From: Mesorhizobium escarrei
Lineage (GTDB): Bacteria; Pseudomonadota; Alphaproteobacteria; Rhizobiales; Rhizobiaceae
Assembly (NCBI RefSeq): GCF_935825525.1
Contig: NZ_CAKXZT010000134.1
Span: 1-39,010, forward strand
Direction: 5' to 3'
DNA length: 39,010 bases
Made by a program: the position numbers and the translations under genes. Shown here piece after piece: positions 14,929 to 22,902 of the stretch; position 1 is the first letter of the stretch; each line of letters opens with the position of its first letter. The notes under the pieces are model-generated. The model was not told where the DNA came from, made no database searches, and saw only the letters and a list, made by a program, of their open reading frames with translations.

Positions 14929-15660
14929 GTGGGTAAATTACAGGGAAAAGTGGCGGTCATTACCGGTGGCACCACTGGAATAGGCTTCGCTGCAGCGAAG
15001 CTATTCGTCGAAGAGGGCGCCTACGTCTTCGTCACGGGCCGTCGCCAGAAGGAGCTAGGCGAGGCGGTGGAAGCCATTGGACCCAATGCTACCGGCGTCC
15101 AGGGGGACGTGTCCAAGTTGGCTGACCTTGATCGGCTTTACGAAACCGTCGAGGCAGAGGGGCGACGAATCGATGTTGTCTTCGCCAATGCCGGCCTCGG
15201 TGAGTTTGCCGCTTTGGGCAGTATCACCGAGGAACATTTCGACAAGCTGTTCAGCATCAATGTGAAGGGAGCGCTGTTCACGGTCCAGAAGGCTCTTCCG
15301 CTATTGAATGACGGGGCCTCCATCATTCTCACCGGCTCTGTCGGTAGCGCCAAAGGGACGCCTGCTTTCTGGGTTTACGGCGCGACCAAGGCCGCCATCC
15401 GCAATTTCGTTCGCGCGTGGACCATCGAGTTGAGGGACCGCCGCATCCGCTCGAACGTCCTCAGCCCGGGCCCGACCGAAACACCGCTGGTGGACCGTCA
15501 GCCTCCCGAGGCTATTGCGCGGATCGTATCCACCATCCCGATGGGACGCATGGGCTCTCCCGCGGAGATTGCCAAGGCCGCGCTATTCCTTGCCTCCGAT
15601 GATTCCAGTTTCGTCACGGGCATCGAACTATTCGTCGATGGCGGCAGGGCACAAATCTGA
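14929..15660 (+). CDS. Short-chain dehydrogenase/reductase (SDR family oxidoreductase)
   Basis: A 243-residue classical SDR. The cofactor motif TGGTTGIG spans residues 12-19, NAG is at 87-89, and the catalytic Ser137, Tyr150 and Lys154 are in place (LTGSVGS, YGATK). TGRR after strand two suggests an NADP(H) preference. The C-terminal VTGIELFVDGGRAQI is the usual ending. The start is GTG at 14929 with AGGAA a few bases upstream. It follows the TetR gene in the same direction with 27 bases between, so it is likely in the same regulon as the MDR-PanE-MaoC genes. The substrate is unknown. Confidence 0.93.
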   Translation: MGKLQGKVAVITGGTTGIGFAAAKLFVEEGAYVFVTGRRQKELGEAVEAIGPNATGVQGDVSKLADLDRLYETVEAEGRRIDVVFANAGLGEFAALGSITEEHFDKLFSINVKGALFTVQKALPLLNDGASIILTGSVGSAKGTPAFWVYGATKAAIRNFVRAWTIELRDRRIRSNVLSPGPTETPLVDRQPPEAIARIVSTIPMGRMGSPAEIAKAALFLASDDSSFVTGIELFVDGGRAQI

Positions 15661-15752
15661 GCGGAGGCACGGACGTCAATTTGTTCGACGCGTGCGCACG
15701 CATCGAAGTTCTAGCGATTTCGGCCTGTTTCTGGTAGTCATGTGGGGGCGAA

Positions 15753-15887
15753 ACCTTCATTGCTCGCCTCGAGCGGCCGACGACCGATCTCGTCATCGGC
15801 TACAACAAGACCAACACCTCGCCCATTCTTGGACTCTTCCTTTCGCGCGTCGCCCAACTGAAGAAGAGCGCTTCGCAAACGCATTGA
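15753..15887 (+). pseudogene. LysR C-terminal remnant
   Basis: The frame ending at 15887 reads TFIARLERPTTDLVIGYNKT, then NTSPILGLFLSRVAQLKKS and SASQTH. This lines up with the last 50 residues of the intact LysR at 16147-17079 (RPLEGEAPTIDLVVGYSKAN, ASPTLKLFLSRMDELVA), but on the opposite strand. No start or DNA-binding domain remains: upstream is the SDR stop. It is therefore the tail of a related regulator left after a deletion. The flanking bases 15661-15752 and 15888-16146 hold nothing else I can name. Confidence 0.75.
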
Positions 15888-16146
15888 TTGCGGGCGCTGA
15901 GCTGAGGGCATTTTCTACGATCGAATCCAATGGCGCCATCATCGAAGATCAAAGGATCATCGACTTCCGCGCGCGCCGTTCGTTGAGCATCGGCCCGACG
16001 GCAACTGCTGGCGCGACCTTACCGTTCGCGAATGCGAAGGTCAGACCCTTTGCAGACTCCTGTAGCCAAGTCGGCACCGGGATAGCGGACCTTCGAAATG
16101 GTAATCATGACGCTGTCAGGGTCGCTCAAAGGAGTCCATGTGTCCC

Positions 16147-17079
16147 TCAGCCTGCATTTCGCTCGCTTCCATCGGCGTGGTCGCCGAGCTTTCTCGATAC
16201 GCAAGCGACCAGTTCGTCCATTCGTGAAAGGAACAGCTTGAGGGTCGGCGATGCGTTGGCCTTGCTGTAGCCGACAACCAGATCGATCGTTGGCGCTTCA
16301 CCCTCCAGCGGACGGCTGACGACGGACCACGGCAGCAGATTCTTCGCATAGGCGGGCATAAGCGCCAACCCACGGGTAGACGCCACCAGGGACATGGCCA
16401 TCGCCAAATTGTCCACCCCATGATCCAGTTTTATGTCGAGCCCGCAGCGGCGCAGATAATCCTCGGTCACGGCGCGCAATACAGTGGCCTTGTTCGAACC
16501 GCCGATGAAAATCTCACTGGCCAGTTCCCGCGGATGAATTGCATCGCGGCTGGTAAGGCGATGGTCGCTCGGCATCAGGACGATCAGCGGCTCGTGGTCC
16601 ACGACCTCGTAGCACAGGTCGAAGGTCGGTTCGAAGCGCAGGAAGGCCACGTCGATCTGGCCGCGGACGAGCGCTTCAGCGAGCTCTGGCGAATAGTCGC
16701 TTGAGATTGTGATCTGGATGTTCTTCAGCTCCTCGCGCAGCACATGCATGGCCCGCGGCAGCCAGACCATCTCCTGACCGGTCTGGAAGCCGATGGCAAA
16801 CGTTTTTCGGGCAGGCTGTGCCGCCCTGCGCGCCGCTTCCACCGCCGCATCGGCCTGTGCCAACGCCAGCCGGGCATGGTCGAGAAAGGCCTTGCCGGCG
16901 GCGGTCAGTTCAATGCCGTGCGCGTTGCGGCTCATCAACTGAACGCCAACCTCGTATTCGAGATCGCGGATCTGGCGGCTGAGCGAAGGCTGCGCCGTGT
17001 GCAGCCTTTTCTTGGCCGCAAGCGTCAGGTTGCCCTCCTCGGCGACGGCGACGAAATAGCGAAGATGTCTCAGCTCCAT
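16147..17079 (-). CDS. LysR-family transcriptional regulator
   Basis: A 310-residue LysR protein with the canonical opening MELRHLRYFVAVAEEGNLT, the recognition helix KRLHTAQPSLSRQIRDLE (residues 24-41), and an effector domain containing IGFQTGQEMVWLPRAM and SLVASTRGLALMPAY. Length and domain order are normal. It resembles regulators of aromatic or redox genes in the CatR/BenM to AlsR group, but I cannot name the inducer. It is divergent from the SDR at 17218 with 138 bases between, so the run of genes from 17.2 to 21.5 kb is its likely target. A tail fragment of a sister gene lies on the other side. No strong ribosome site is seen before the ATG. Confidence 0.93.
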   Translation of the reverse strand: MELRHLRYFVAVAEEGNLTLAAKKRLHTAQPSLSRQIRDLEYEVGVQLMSRNAHGIELTAAGKAFLDHARLALAQADAAVEAARRAAQPARKTFAIGFQTGQEMVWLPRAMHVLREELKNIQITISSDYSPELAEALVRGQIDVAFLRFEPTFDLCYEVVDHEPLIVLMPSDHRLTSRDAIHPRELASEIFIGGSNKATVLRAVTEDYLRRCGLDIKLDHGVDNLAMAMSLVASTRGLALMPAYAKNLLPWSVVSRPLEGEAPTIDLVVGYSKANASPTLKLFLSRMDELVACVSRKLGDHADGSERNAG

Positions 17080-17217
17080 GAGCGTCCCATGCCTTGGAAG
17101 TATGGAGACCAGCCTACAAAGTCTTTTTCGGCGGCGCCAGCAGAACCTACCTGCAGATCATTGAAAATGACCCGGGCTTCCGCAATGCGCGACGCCATAC
17201 CTTGAAGGACTGGATCC

Positions 17218-17964
17218 ATGAGCACCCAAGTTGTTTTGATCACCGGTGGACTGACCGGCATCGGGCGCGCCACCGCCGTCGCCTTCGCCAAGAAGGGCGC
17301 GAAGGTTGTTGTTTCGGGTCGTCGTGACGAAGTCGGCGAGGCGCTCGCCAAGGAACTGCGCTCTTTCGGTTCGGAGGCTGAGTTCATCAACGCCGACGTC
17401 CGCAAGGAGGATGATGTCCGCGCTCTGGTCGACAAGACCATAGCACGGTTCGGCCGCCTTGATATCGCGGTGAACAACGCCGCCACCGAAGGTGCGGTCG
17501 GCCCGATCACGGATCAAACCGCGGAAAGCGTTGCGGCGACGTTCGACACCAACGTCGTCGGCGTGGTCCTGAGCATGAAGCACGAAGTGCGCGCCATGCA
17601 GGCCCGGGGGAGCGGCAGCATCATCAATATCTCCTCAACCTACGGGCACAAGGGCGCGGCCTATGCCTCGATCTATGTCGCCGCCAAACACGCCGTCGAA
17701 GGCATCACCAAGTCGGTGGCGCTCGAAGTCGCCACGTCGGGCATTCGCGTGAATGCGGTCTCGCCTGGTCCGACCGACACCGGCATGCTGACCCGCTTCA
17801 CCGGCACCGCCGAGAACAAGGCGGCCCTGGTGGCGCAGGTTCCGCTGGGCCGACTCGGCCTTTCCGAGGAAGTCGCTGACGGCATCGTCTTCATAGCGTC
17901 GGACGAAGCCCGGTTCATCACCGGCCATATCCTCAGCGTCGACGGCGGCCACAGCGCCGCCTGA
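17218..17964 (+). CDS. Glucose 1-dehydrogenase-like SDR family oxidoreductase
   Basis: A 248-residue classical SDR with the cofactor motif TGGLTGIG (residues 9-16), NNAA at 86-89 and the catalytic Ser140, Tyr153 and Lys157 (NISSTYG, YVAAK). SGRR at the end of strand two favours NADP(H). The C-terminus ITGHILSVDGGHSAA is standard. GAAGGA lies eight bases upstream of the ATG. It is the first gene of a rightward run (SDR, HbpS/GlcG-like, hydrolase, DUF427, SDR, GST), separated from the divergent LysR by a 138-base promoter region. The substrate cannot be deduced. Confidence 0.93.
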   Translation: MSTQVVLITGGLTGIGRATAVAFAKKGAKVVVSGRRDEVGEALAKELRSFGSEAEFINADVRKEDDVRALVDKTIARFGRLDIAVNNAATEGAVGPITDQTAESVAATFDTNVVGVVLSMKHEVRAMQARGSGSIINISSTYGHKGAAYASIYVAAKHAVEGITKSVALEVATSGIRVNAVSPGPTDTGMLTRFTGTAENKAALVAQVPLGRLGLSEEVADGIVFIASDEARFITGHILSVDGGHSAA

Positions 17965-18046
17965 CCGGGATTGCGCAAGGGAGCCGACTATTACGGCCAA
18001 CGCCCGGTCAACGCGCGATGCATATCAACTGGAAGGAGGAAGTCCA

Positions 18047-18484
18047 ATGGCTAACGTGGTGAAGAAACACAGCATTTCTTCTGAGCTTGCACAGAAAATG
18101 GTGGATGAAGCGGTGGCGAAAGCCAGAGAACTTGGCGTTGCCGAGAACGTAGCGATTCTCGATGACGGCGGCAATCTCAAGGCCTTTACCCGGATGGATG
18201 GGGCCCCGATCCTTTCCATCGAGATGGCGCAGAATAAGGCGTACACAGCTCTGTTCGGCGTTTCCACGCAGGACTTTTTCAACTTTATCCAAGGCGACCC
18301 GTCGCTTTTGGCCGGTGTCCCCACGCTTAAGCGCGTGGCGGCGTGGGGTGGGGGGTTTCCCATTCAGGTGAACGGAGAAGTTGTCGGGGCGATTGGGCTA
18401 AGCGGGGCGCCCGCGGTGCAAAACGACGTCGATTGCGCGAGAGCCGCCCTAGCGCTCGTACCCGATGCGGTGCCGACTGAATAA
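18047..18484 (+). CDS. GlcG/HbpS-family heme-binding-like protein
   Basis: A 145-residue protein of the GlcG/HbpS (DUF336) fold: ISSELAQKMVDEAVAKARELG at the start, VAILDDGGNLKAFTRMDGA near 35-53, and GGGFPIQVNGEVVGAIGLSGA near 101-121. HbpS binds heme in Streptomyces, but many family members lie in oxidoreductase operons with no proven heme role, and the exposed Thr/His ligands are not clearly conserved here. A strong AGGAGG-type site (GGAAGGAGGAAG) precedes the ATG. No signal peptide is present, so it is cytosolic. It lies 82 bases after the SDR and 16 bases before the hydrolase gene, probably one operon. Confidence 0.9.
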   Translation: MANVVKKHSISSELAQKMVDEAVAKARELGVAENVAILDDGGNLKAFTRMDGAPILSIEMAQNKAYTALFGVSTQDFFNFIQGDPSLLAGVPTLKRVAAWGGGFPIQVNGEVVGAIGLSGAPAVQNDVDCARAALALVPDAVPTE

Positions 18485-18500
18485 AAAGGGAGCGACCCTA

Positions 18501-19361
18501 ATGATTCATGCCCACCAGACCGCGCCGACGCAGTTCGTGTACGTCGCAGGTATCCCGTTCGCTTACCGGCGGTTCGGCAAACCCGGTGGGGTGCCGCTCG
18601 TCTTCAACATCCATTTCACCGGCACGATGGACCATTGGGACCCGGCGGTGACGGACGGCTTCGCCAAGGATCGCGAGGTCATCCTGTTCGACAATGCCGG
18701 CATCTCCGCGAGCTCGGGCGAGGTCCCGACCTCCATCGAGGAGATGGCCGCCGACGCCGCCGCGTTCGTCAAGGCGCTCGGCCTTACCGAGGTCGATGTG
18801 CTCGGCTTTTCGCTGGGAGGCCTCATCGCGCAGACGCTGGCCATCGCCGAACCGAAACTGGTCCGCCGCGTGGTGTTGGTCGGCACCGGCCCGCGCAGTG
18901 GCGAGGGCATGGCCACGCTGACGCCGGAAGCGCAGGAGATCTTCGGCGCCACTTACGAAGAGCCGGACCATCTCTGGCTGCGCGTGCATTTCTCGCCGTC
19001 GGAGCAAAGCCAGGCGGCGGGAAGGGAATTCCTCAGGCGCTTCCGGCTGCGGCACGAAGGTCGCGATCCCCAGGTCAGCGAGAAGGTTGCCCCGGCGCAG
19101 CTCGAAGCGCTCGGGAAATGGGGCGCGCCGCGCGAGAATCCGTACGATTACCTGAAGAAGCTTACTCAGCCGACCCTCATCGTGAACGGCGGCGCAGACG
19201 TGATCATCTACACGGTGAACTCGTTCATCCTGCAGCAGAACATCCCGAACGCGCAGCTCATCCTCTACCCGGACGCCAACCACGGCGCGCTCTACCAATA
19301 TCCCGAACTTTTCGTCCGCCATGTCTCGATGTTCCTGGAGCACCAGGCCCGCGGCGCGTGA
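18501..19361 (+). CDS. Alpha/beta hydrolase
   Basis: A 286-residue alpha/beta-hydrolase fold protein. The nucleophile elbow GFSLGG puts Ser104 as nucleophile; Asp233 (NGGADVI) and His261 (DANHGAL) complete the triad. LFDNAGISASSGE near 63-73 corresponds to the DNRG oxyanion region of the family. Hydrolases like this are common beside SDRs and LysR regulators in rhizobia and may act on esters or lactones. I took the ATG at 18501, with AAAGGGAG upstream; an earlier in-frame start at 18465 would overlap the preceding gene. The cap domain (residues 150-200) is charged and gives no substrate hint. Confidence 0.92.
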   Translation: MIHAHQTAPTQFVYVAGIPFAYRRFGKPGGVPLVFNIHFTGTMDHWDPAVTDGFAKDREVILFDNAGISASSGEVPTSIEEMAADAAAFVKALGLTEVDVLGFSLGGLIAQTLAIAEPKLVRRVVLVGTGPRSGEGMATLTPEAQEIFGATYEEPDHLWLRVHFSPSEQSQAAGREFLRRFRLRHEGRDPQVSEKVAPAQLEALGKWGAPRENPYDYLKKLTQPTLIVNGGADVIIYTVNSFILQQNIPNAQLILYPDANHGALYQYPELFVRHVSMFLEHQARGA

Positions 19362-19396
19362 GCGCCATCACTGAGCGGCAATTGCAGGAGGTGAAG

Positions 19397-19798
19397 ATGT
19401 CCGAACATACAAATGCAGCTACCAAGACGATCAAGATCCCGGGACCTGATCATCCCATCACGGTCGAGCCTAATCGCAAACGGGTCGTGGTCTCGATCGG
19501 CGGCACGGTGCTGGCCGACAGCCGCGATGCGCTGATCCTGCGCGAAGCGGGCTACCCGGCAGTCCAATACATCCCGCGCAAGGATGTCGATATGACGCTG
19601 CTCGAGCGGAGCGCGCATGCGACCTACTGCCCCTACAAGGGTGGCTGCGCATACTTCAGTATCCCGTCAGGCGGGGCGCGCGCCATCAACGCCGTCTGGA
19701 CCTATGAGGCTCCCTACGACGCCGTGGCAGCCATCAAGAACCACCTGGCTTTCTATCCGGACAGGGTGGACGTGATCGAGGAGCGCCTCGAAAGCTAG
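19397..19798 (+). CDS. DUF427 domain protein
   Basis: A 133-residue protein of the DUF427 family: GPDHPITVEPNRKRVVVSIG (residues 16-35), LREAGYPAVQYIPRKDVDMT and the cysteine-containing HATYCPYKGGCAYFSI, then WTYEAPYDAVAAIKNHLAFY. DUF427 is a beta-tent fold of unknown function common in actinobacteria and proteobacteria. AGGAGG lies six bases before the ATG. It follows the hydrolase with 35 bases between and precedes the next SDR, so it belongs to the same run. Confidence 0.92.
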   Translation: MSEHTNAATKTIKIPGPDHPITVEPNRKRVVVSIGGTVLADSRDALILREAGYPAVQYIPRKDVDMTLLERSAHATYCPYKGGCAYFSIPSGGARAINAVWTYEAPYDAVAAIKNHLAFYPDRVDVIEERLES

Positions 19799-19943
19799 TC
19801 CCCGAGCCCCTGCCTCCCGAAAGAGCCGCGGCGGGCAGCGACATACGATCTTCAGCACTGATCACCGCTCCACGCCGGCGGAGCGAACGCTCGGCTGCGC
19901 GCGGAGGAGAACCGCAGACAGACGCCATGAAGGACACTCGACA

Positions 19944-20690
19944 ATGACAAAGCTTTCAGGAAAGACCGCTCTCGTCACCGGCGCCTCGCGTGGGATGGGC
20001 CGCGCTAGCGCGCTGGCCCTCGCCAGAATGGGCGCGCAGGTTCTGGTCCACTACAGCAGCGGCGTGAAAGAGGCCGAAGCCGTCGTCGCCGAGATCCGCA
20101 AGGCCGGCGGACGTGCCGATGCCATCGCTGCTGATCTTTCCGCGCCGGACGGGGCACACAAGCTCGCCAAGCAGGTTCGTGCCGTGGTCGGCGACCGGCT
20201 GGACATCCTCATCGCCAATGCCGGAATCTCGAAGTCGGCGACCATCGAGGCGACCACGGTCGAGGATTTCGACAGGCTCTTTGCGGTCAACGTCCGCGCG
20301 CCGTTCTTTCTCGTCCAGCAGTTGCTGCCGATAATGGGCAAGGACAGCAGCGTCGTGCTCCTCTCGTCGCTGGCAGCCCGCGCCGCCATTGGCACGCTTT
20401 CGGCCTATGCGGCGACCAAGGGCGCGATCGACACGCTGATGAAACACTTCGCCGCCGTCCTCGGCGAGCGCGGCATCCGCGTCAACGCCGTGGCGCCGGG
20501 TGTTGTTGCGACCGACATGTCGCCGTTCACCAAGACGGACGTAGGGCGAGACTTCACGCTCGGCATCCAGGCCCTGAAGCGTCTCGCCCAGCCGGACGAT
20601 ATCGGCGGTGTCGTCGCCTTCCTCGCTTCGGACGACGCGCGCTGGATCAGTGGCGACACCATCCATGTCGATGGCGGCTCGAAGCTCTGA
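19944..20690 (+). CDS. SDR family oxidoreductase (FabG-like)
   Basis: A 248-residue classical SDR: TGASRGMG at residues 12-19, NAG at 92-94, and catalytic Ser142, Tyr155 and Lys159 (LLSSLAAR, YAATKG). HYSSG after strand two gives room for the NADP phosphate. The end reads ISGDTIHVDGGSKL. It is closest in pattern to 3-oxoacyl-ACP-reductase-like SDRs found outside fatty-acid operons. AAGGA sits nine bases before the ATG. The 145 bases ahead of it, after DUF427, hold no gene, and an internal promoter there is possible. Confidence 0.93.
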   Translation: MTKLSGKTALVTGASRGMGRASALALARMGAQVLVHYSSGVKEAEAVVAEIRKAGGRADAIAADLSAPDGAHKLAKQVRAVVGDRLDILIANAGISKSATIEATTVEDFDRLFAVNVRAPFFLVQQLLPIMGKDSSVVLLSSLAARAAIGTLSAYAATKGAIDTLMKHFAAVLGERGIRVNAVAPGVVATDMSPFTKTDVGRDFTLGIQALKRLAQPDDIGGVVAFLASDDARWISGDTIHVDGGSKL

Positions 20691-20726
20691 GGCAGGAAAA
20701 TGTCCGTGACTGGGGAGCTCCCGCCC

Positions 20727-20867
20727 ATGGCGAAAAAGAAACATACGATTGGCGCCAGCACACGAACTGCTTGGACGCTCAATCGCCGGGCGGGCTTCTG
20801 GGTCTCCTTTTGCGTTTCCGTCCATACATTGTGGACGAGCGCCGCGCCCGCGGCGATCGCCGCGTGA
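20727..20867 (+). CDS. Possible 46-residue small protein
   Basis: The frame starts MAKKKHTIGASTRTAW and continues with a hydrophobic stretch AGFWVSFCVSVHTLW before a short alanine-rich end. A GGGGAG ribosome-like site lies about ten bases ahead. It fills the gap between the SDR and GST genes in the same direction. A basic N-terminus plus one hydrophobic segment could be a small membrane peptide, but the frame could equally be chance. No known domain is visible. Confidence 0.25.
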   Translation: MAKKKHTIGASTRTAWTLNRRAGFWVSFCVSVHTLWTSAAPAAIAA

Positions 20868-20893
20868 ATACCATTAACTCATGGAGCAACGAC

Positions 20894-21526
20894 ATGAAAC
20901 TTTATCATTCACGCGGATCGCCAAACTCTCGCCGCGTCCGGATTCTGATCGCCGAGAAGGGGTTGGACGTGGAGTTGGTTCCCGTCGACCTGGGCTCGAA
21001 GGAGCAGTTTTCTGAGGCGTACCGGGCCGTCAATCCGCGCGCCGTCTTGCCGACTCTGGTTCTCGATGACGGAACGGTGATCGGCGAGGTTCCGGCGATC
21101 ATGCGCTATCTCGACGAGGCGTTTCCCGAAAAACCCCTTCTGGGCAAGACACCGAAAGAAAAGGGCGTCATCGCCATGTGGGAGCGCCGCGTGGAGCTCG
21201 AAGGCTTCGCGGCCGTGATGGAGGGCGTCCGCAACAATGCGGCGAGTCTCAAGGATCGGGCGATTGCTGGGCCCCATGGCTATGCGCAGATCCCCGATTT
21301 GGTCGAACGTAGCCGGAAGCGCGTGGCCTACTTCTACGAAGATTTTGAGCGCCGCCTGAGCGAAGCCGAGTTTGTGGCCGGGGACGAATTCTCGGCGGCG
21401 GACATCACTTTGCTGGTCACCGTGGACTTCGCGACGCGCGCGTTCTCCATGCCCATCCCCGAAGGAAGCCCGGCGTTCGCGCGGTGGTACGCCGCGGTGT
21501 CCAACCGGCCGAGCGCTTCGGCCTGA
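20894..21526 (+). CDS. Glutathione S-transferase family protein
   Basis: A 210-residue GST. The thioredoxin-like N-terminal domain reads MKLYHSRGSPNSRRVRILIAEKG with the Ser/Asn catalytic region near residues 6-11, NPRAVLPTLVLDDG holding the cis-proline, and EVPAIMRYLDEAFP binding glutathione. The helical domain has FVAGDEFSAADITLLVTVDFA near 160, the usual N-capping box. It would conjugate or reduce electrophiles with glutathione in the cytosol. GGAG is eight bases before the ATG at 20894; the frame is open further upstream but without a better start. It ends the rightward redox run. Confidence 0.93.
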   Translation: MKLYHSRGSPNSRRVRILIAEKGLDVELVPVDLGSKEQFSEAYRAVNPRAVLPTLVLDDGTVIGEVPAIMRYLDEAFPEKPLLGKTPKEKGVIAMWERRVELEGFAAVMEGVRNNAASLKDRAIAGPHGYAQIPDLVERSRKRVAYFYEDFERRLSEAEFVAGDEFSAADITLLVTVDFATRAFSMPIPEGSPAFARWYAAVSNRPSASA

Positions 21527-21644
21527 TCGCACCGGCGTCTTCTCGCACAGGAGGCGAGCAGGATTGCGAGAGCGCCGAGGAGGGCAAGGCGTCATCTCAA
21601 TTTACCACTCCGCCTTTGACGGTCGGCCAGCAATGGTTCAACCG

Positions 21645-22145
21645 CTAGAGCCATCGCCGCACGCGTCGCTTGTAATCGCGATAAGCATCGTCGAAGCGCC
21701 GCTCGAGATAGACCTCCTCGCGCGCGACGACGCCGTAGCGGACCGCGATAGCAAGCGGCAGCGTGAGGATCAGGATCCACGGGCTTAGTGCCGCGACGCC
21801 GATGCCGCCATACGCGAGAAAAAAGCCGAGATAAATGGGATTGCGGGTCCAGCGGTAAATGCCGGTGGTCACGAGCACACGGGCGGGCTGGTTCGTGGGC
21901 AAAGGCGTTGCCGCTCGCGAGAAGTTGCGGACTCCCGCGGCGAAGAACGCAAGACCGATGAGGATCAGGGAGCCGCCGACAATCCAGGGCACCCCGTCGG
22001 CCTCCGGAATGGCGAACGGCCAAGCCAGCAAGCGATCCAAGGCGAGACCGACCAGAATAGCGGCAGGAAAGAAAAGGATCGGTCGCCCAATGACGTCTGC
22101 GGTTCCGGTGTCGGTTACTTGTTGACCAGCCGGGTCCATTTCCAT
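21645..22145 (-). CDS. Isoprenylcysteine carboxyl methyltransferase-like membrane protein
   Basis: A 166-residue integral membrane protein with about four hydrophobic segments (PILFFPAAILVGLALDRLLA, PWIVGGSLILIGLAFFAAGV, PIYLGFFLAYGGIGVAAL, PWILILTLPLAIAV). The ICMT/PEMT methyltransferase signature is present: LVTTGIYRWTRNPIYLG and then REEVYLERRFDDAYRDYKRRVRRWL. Bacterial members of this family are annotated as isoprenylcysteine carboxyl methyltransferase family or DUF1295-like; their substrates are mostly unknown. The ATG at 22145 sits close to GGAGAG, and 22139 is an alternative. It is divergent from a MarR regulator across two matching operator-like repeats, so that regulator probably controls it. 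Confidence 0.88.
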   Translation of the reverse strand: MEMDPAGQQVTDTGTADVIGRPILFFPAAILVGLALDRLLAWPFAIPEADGVPWIVGGSLILIGLAFFAAGVRNFSRAATPLPTNQPARVLVTTGIYRWTRNPIYLGFFLAYGGIGVAALSPWILILTLPLAIAVRYGVVAREEVYLERRFDDAYRDYKRRVRRWL

Positions 22146-22195
22146 GTCTCTCCAGCGGATGTTGCAGGCGACGAAGCCCGGAGTCACCTAGAAAC

Positions 22196-22239
22196 GACAA
22201 CTAAGGTGTCATCCTAGAAGTTGACAACAGAGGTGTCAA
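22196..22239. promoter_or_regulatory. Two copies of a MarR-type operator
   Basis: GACAACTAAGGTGTCA (22196-22211) and GACAACAGAGGTGTCA (22223-22238) match at 14 of 16 bases and are 27 bp apart. The second is nested in the imperfect palindrome TTGACA-N7-TGTCAA (22221-22239). They fill the space between the methyltransferase-like gene and the MarR gene. MarR dimers bind such 16-20 bp dyads, and the tandem copies suggest control of both promoters. Confidence 0.7.
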
Positions 22240-22275
22240 TGGGAGAACTTGGCATAGACAAAGGGGACGAAGACG

Positions 22276-22773
22276 ATGGCATCGACAGGACACAGGACCG
22301 GGGCGGCCCCAAGGACGGGCAACACCCCAATCGTTGACAGCAAGGCCGAGGCGATCACGGAGCTGATGCTCGAAGTGGCCCAGTGTTTCTTCAGGATACG
22401 GGCTCTCGGCCAGAAGACAGGGCTCATCACCAGCTGGGGCGGCGGTGCGTTCGGCTTCATTAGAAGCCTCGCGCTGCTTGGGCCGCTGACCGTGCCGCAG
22501 ATCGCCCATATGCGGCCCACCAGCCGCCAGCGGATGCAGCGGCTGGCGGATGAGCTTGCGGCCGAGGGGCTTGTCGAATTCATCGAGAATCCGAAGCACC
22601 GGCGCTCCAAGCTCGTGCGGCTGACGCGCAAAGGCGACGCGCGCTACCGCCAGATGAACGCCCGGCTCCTGGCGATCGCCTCGACCATGGGCGTCGCTCT
22701 TAGCGAAACCGATATCCGCAAGGCCGCCAACATCGTGCGGCAGCTGAGCGATGATGTGAAAGCGCGGTCGTAG
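22276..22773 (+). CDS. MarR-family transcriptional regulator
   Basis: A 165-residue MarR protein. The winged helix-turn-helix is LALLGPLTVPQIAHMRPTSR and QRMQRLADELAAEGLVEFIE (residues 65-105), with the wing NPKHRRSKLVRLTRKGDARY. N-terminal and C-terminal helices for dimerisation flank it. The first 20 residues are extended and of low complexity, so a later start is possible, but GGGGACG precedes the ATG at 22276. Divergent from the ICMT-like gene with the paired operators between them. MarR proteins commonly answer to phenolic ligands. Confidence 0.93.
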   Translation: MASTGHRTGAAPRTGNTPIVDSKAEAITELMLEVAQCFFRIRALGQKTGLITSWGGGAFGFIRSLALLGPLTVPQIAHMRPTSRQRMQRLADELAAEGLVEFIENPKHRRSKLVRLTRKGDARYRQMNARLLAIASTMGVALSETDIRKAANIVRQLSDDVKARS

Positions 22774-22902
22774 CGGCTGTCGTAATGTGCCACTCCTGGC
22801 AGCGCATCATGCTGCGGCTATTTCCGGCAGCGTGGCAAATCTCACCTGCGCAATGAGTGTAGACTGAGAGGGGGCGCCAGGACACCAGCTAGGGGAGTCG
22901 TG

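Noticed and set aside
15888..16146. Possible second remnant gene after the LysR tail
   Set aside because: All six frames were read and no family pattern was found.
18498..19343. Minus-strand frame of 281 codons
   Set aside because: It is antisense to the alpha/beta hydrolase with an intact catalytic triad and shows no domain.
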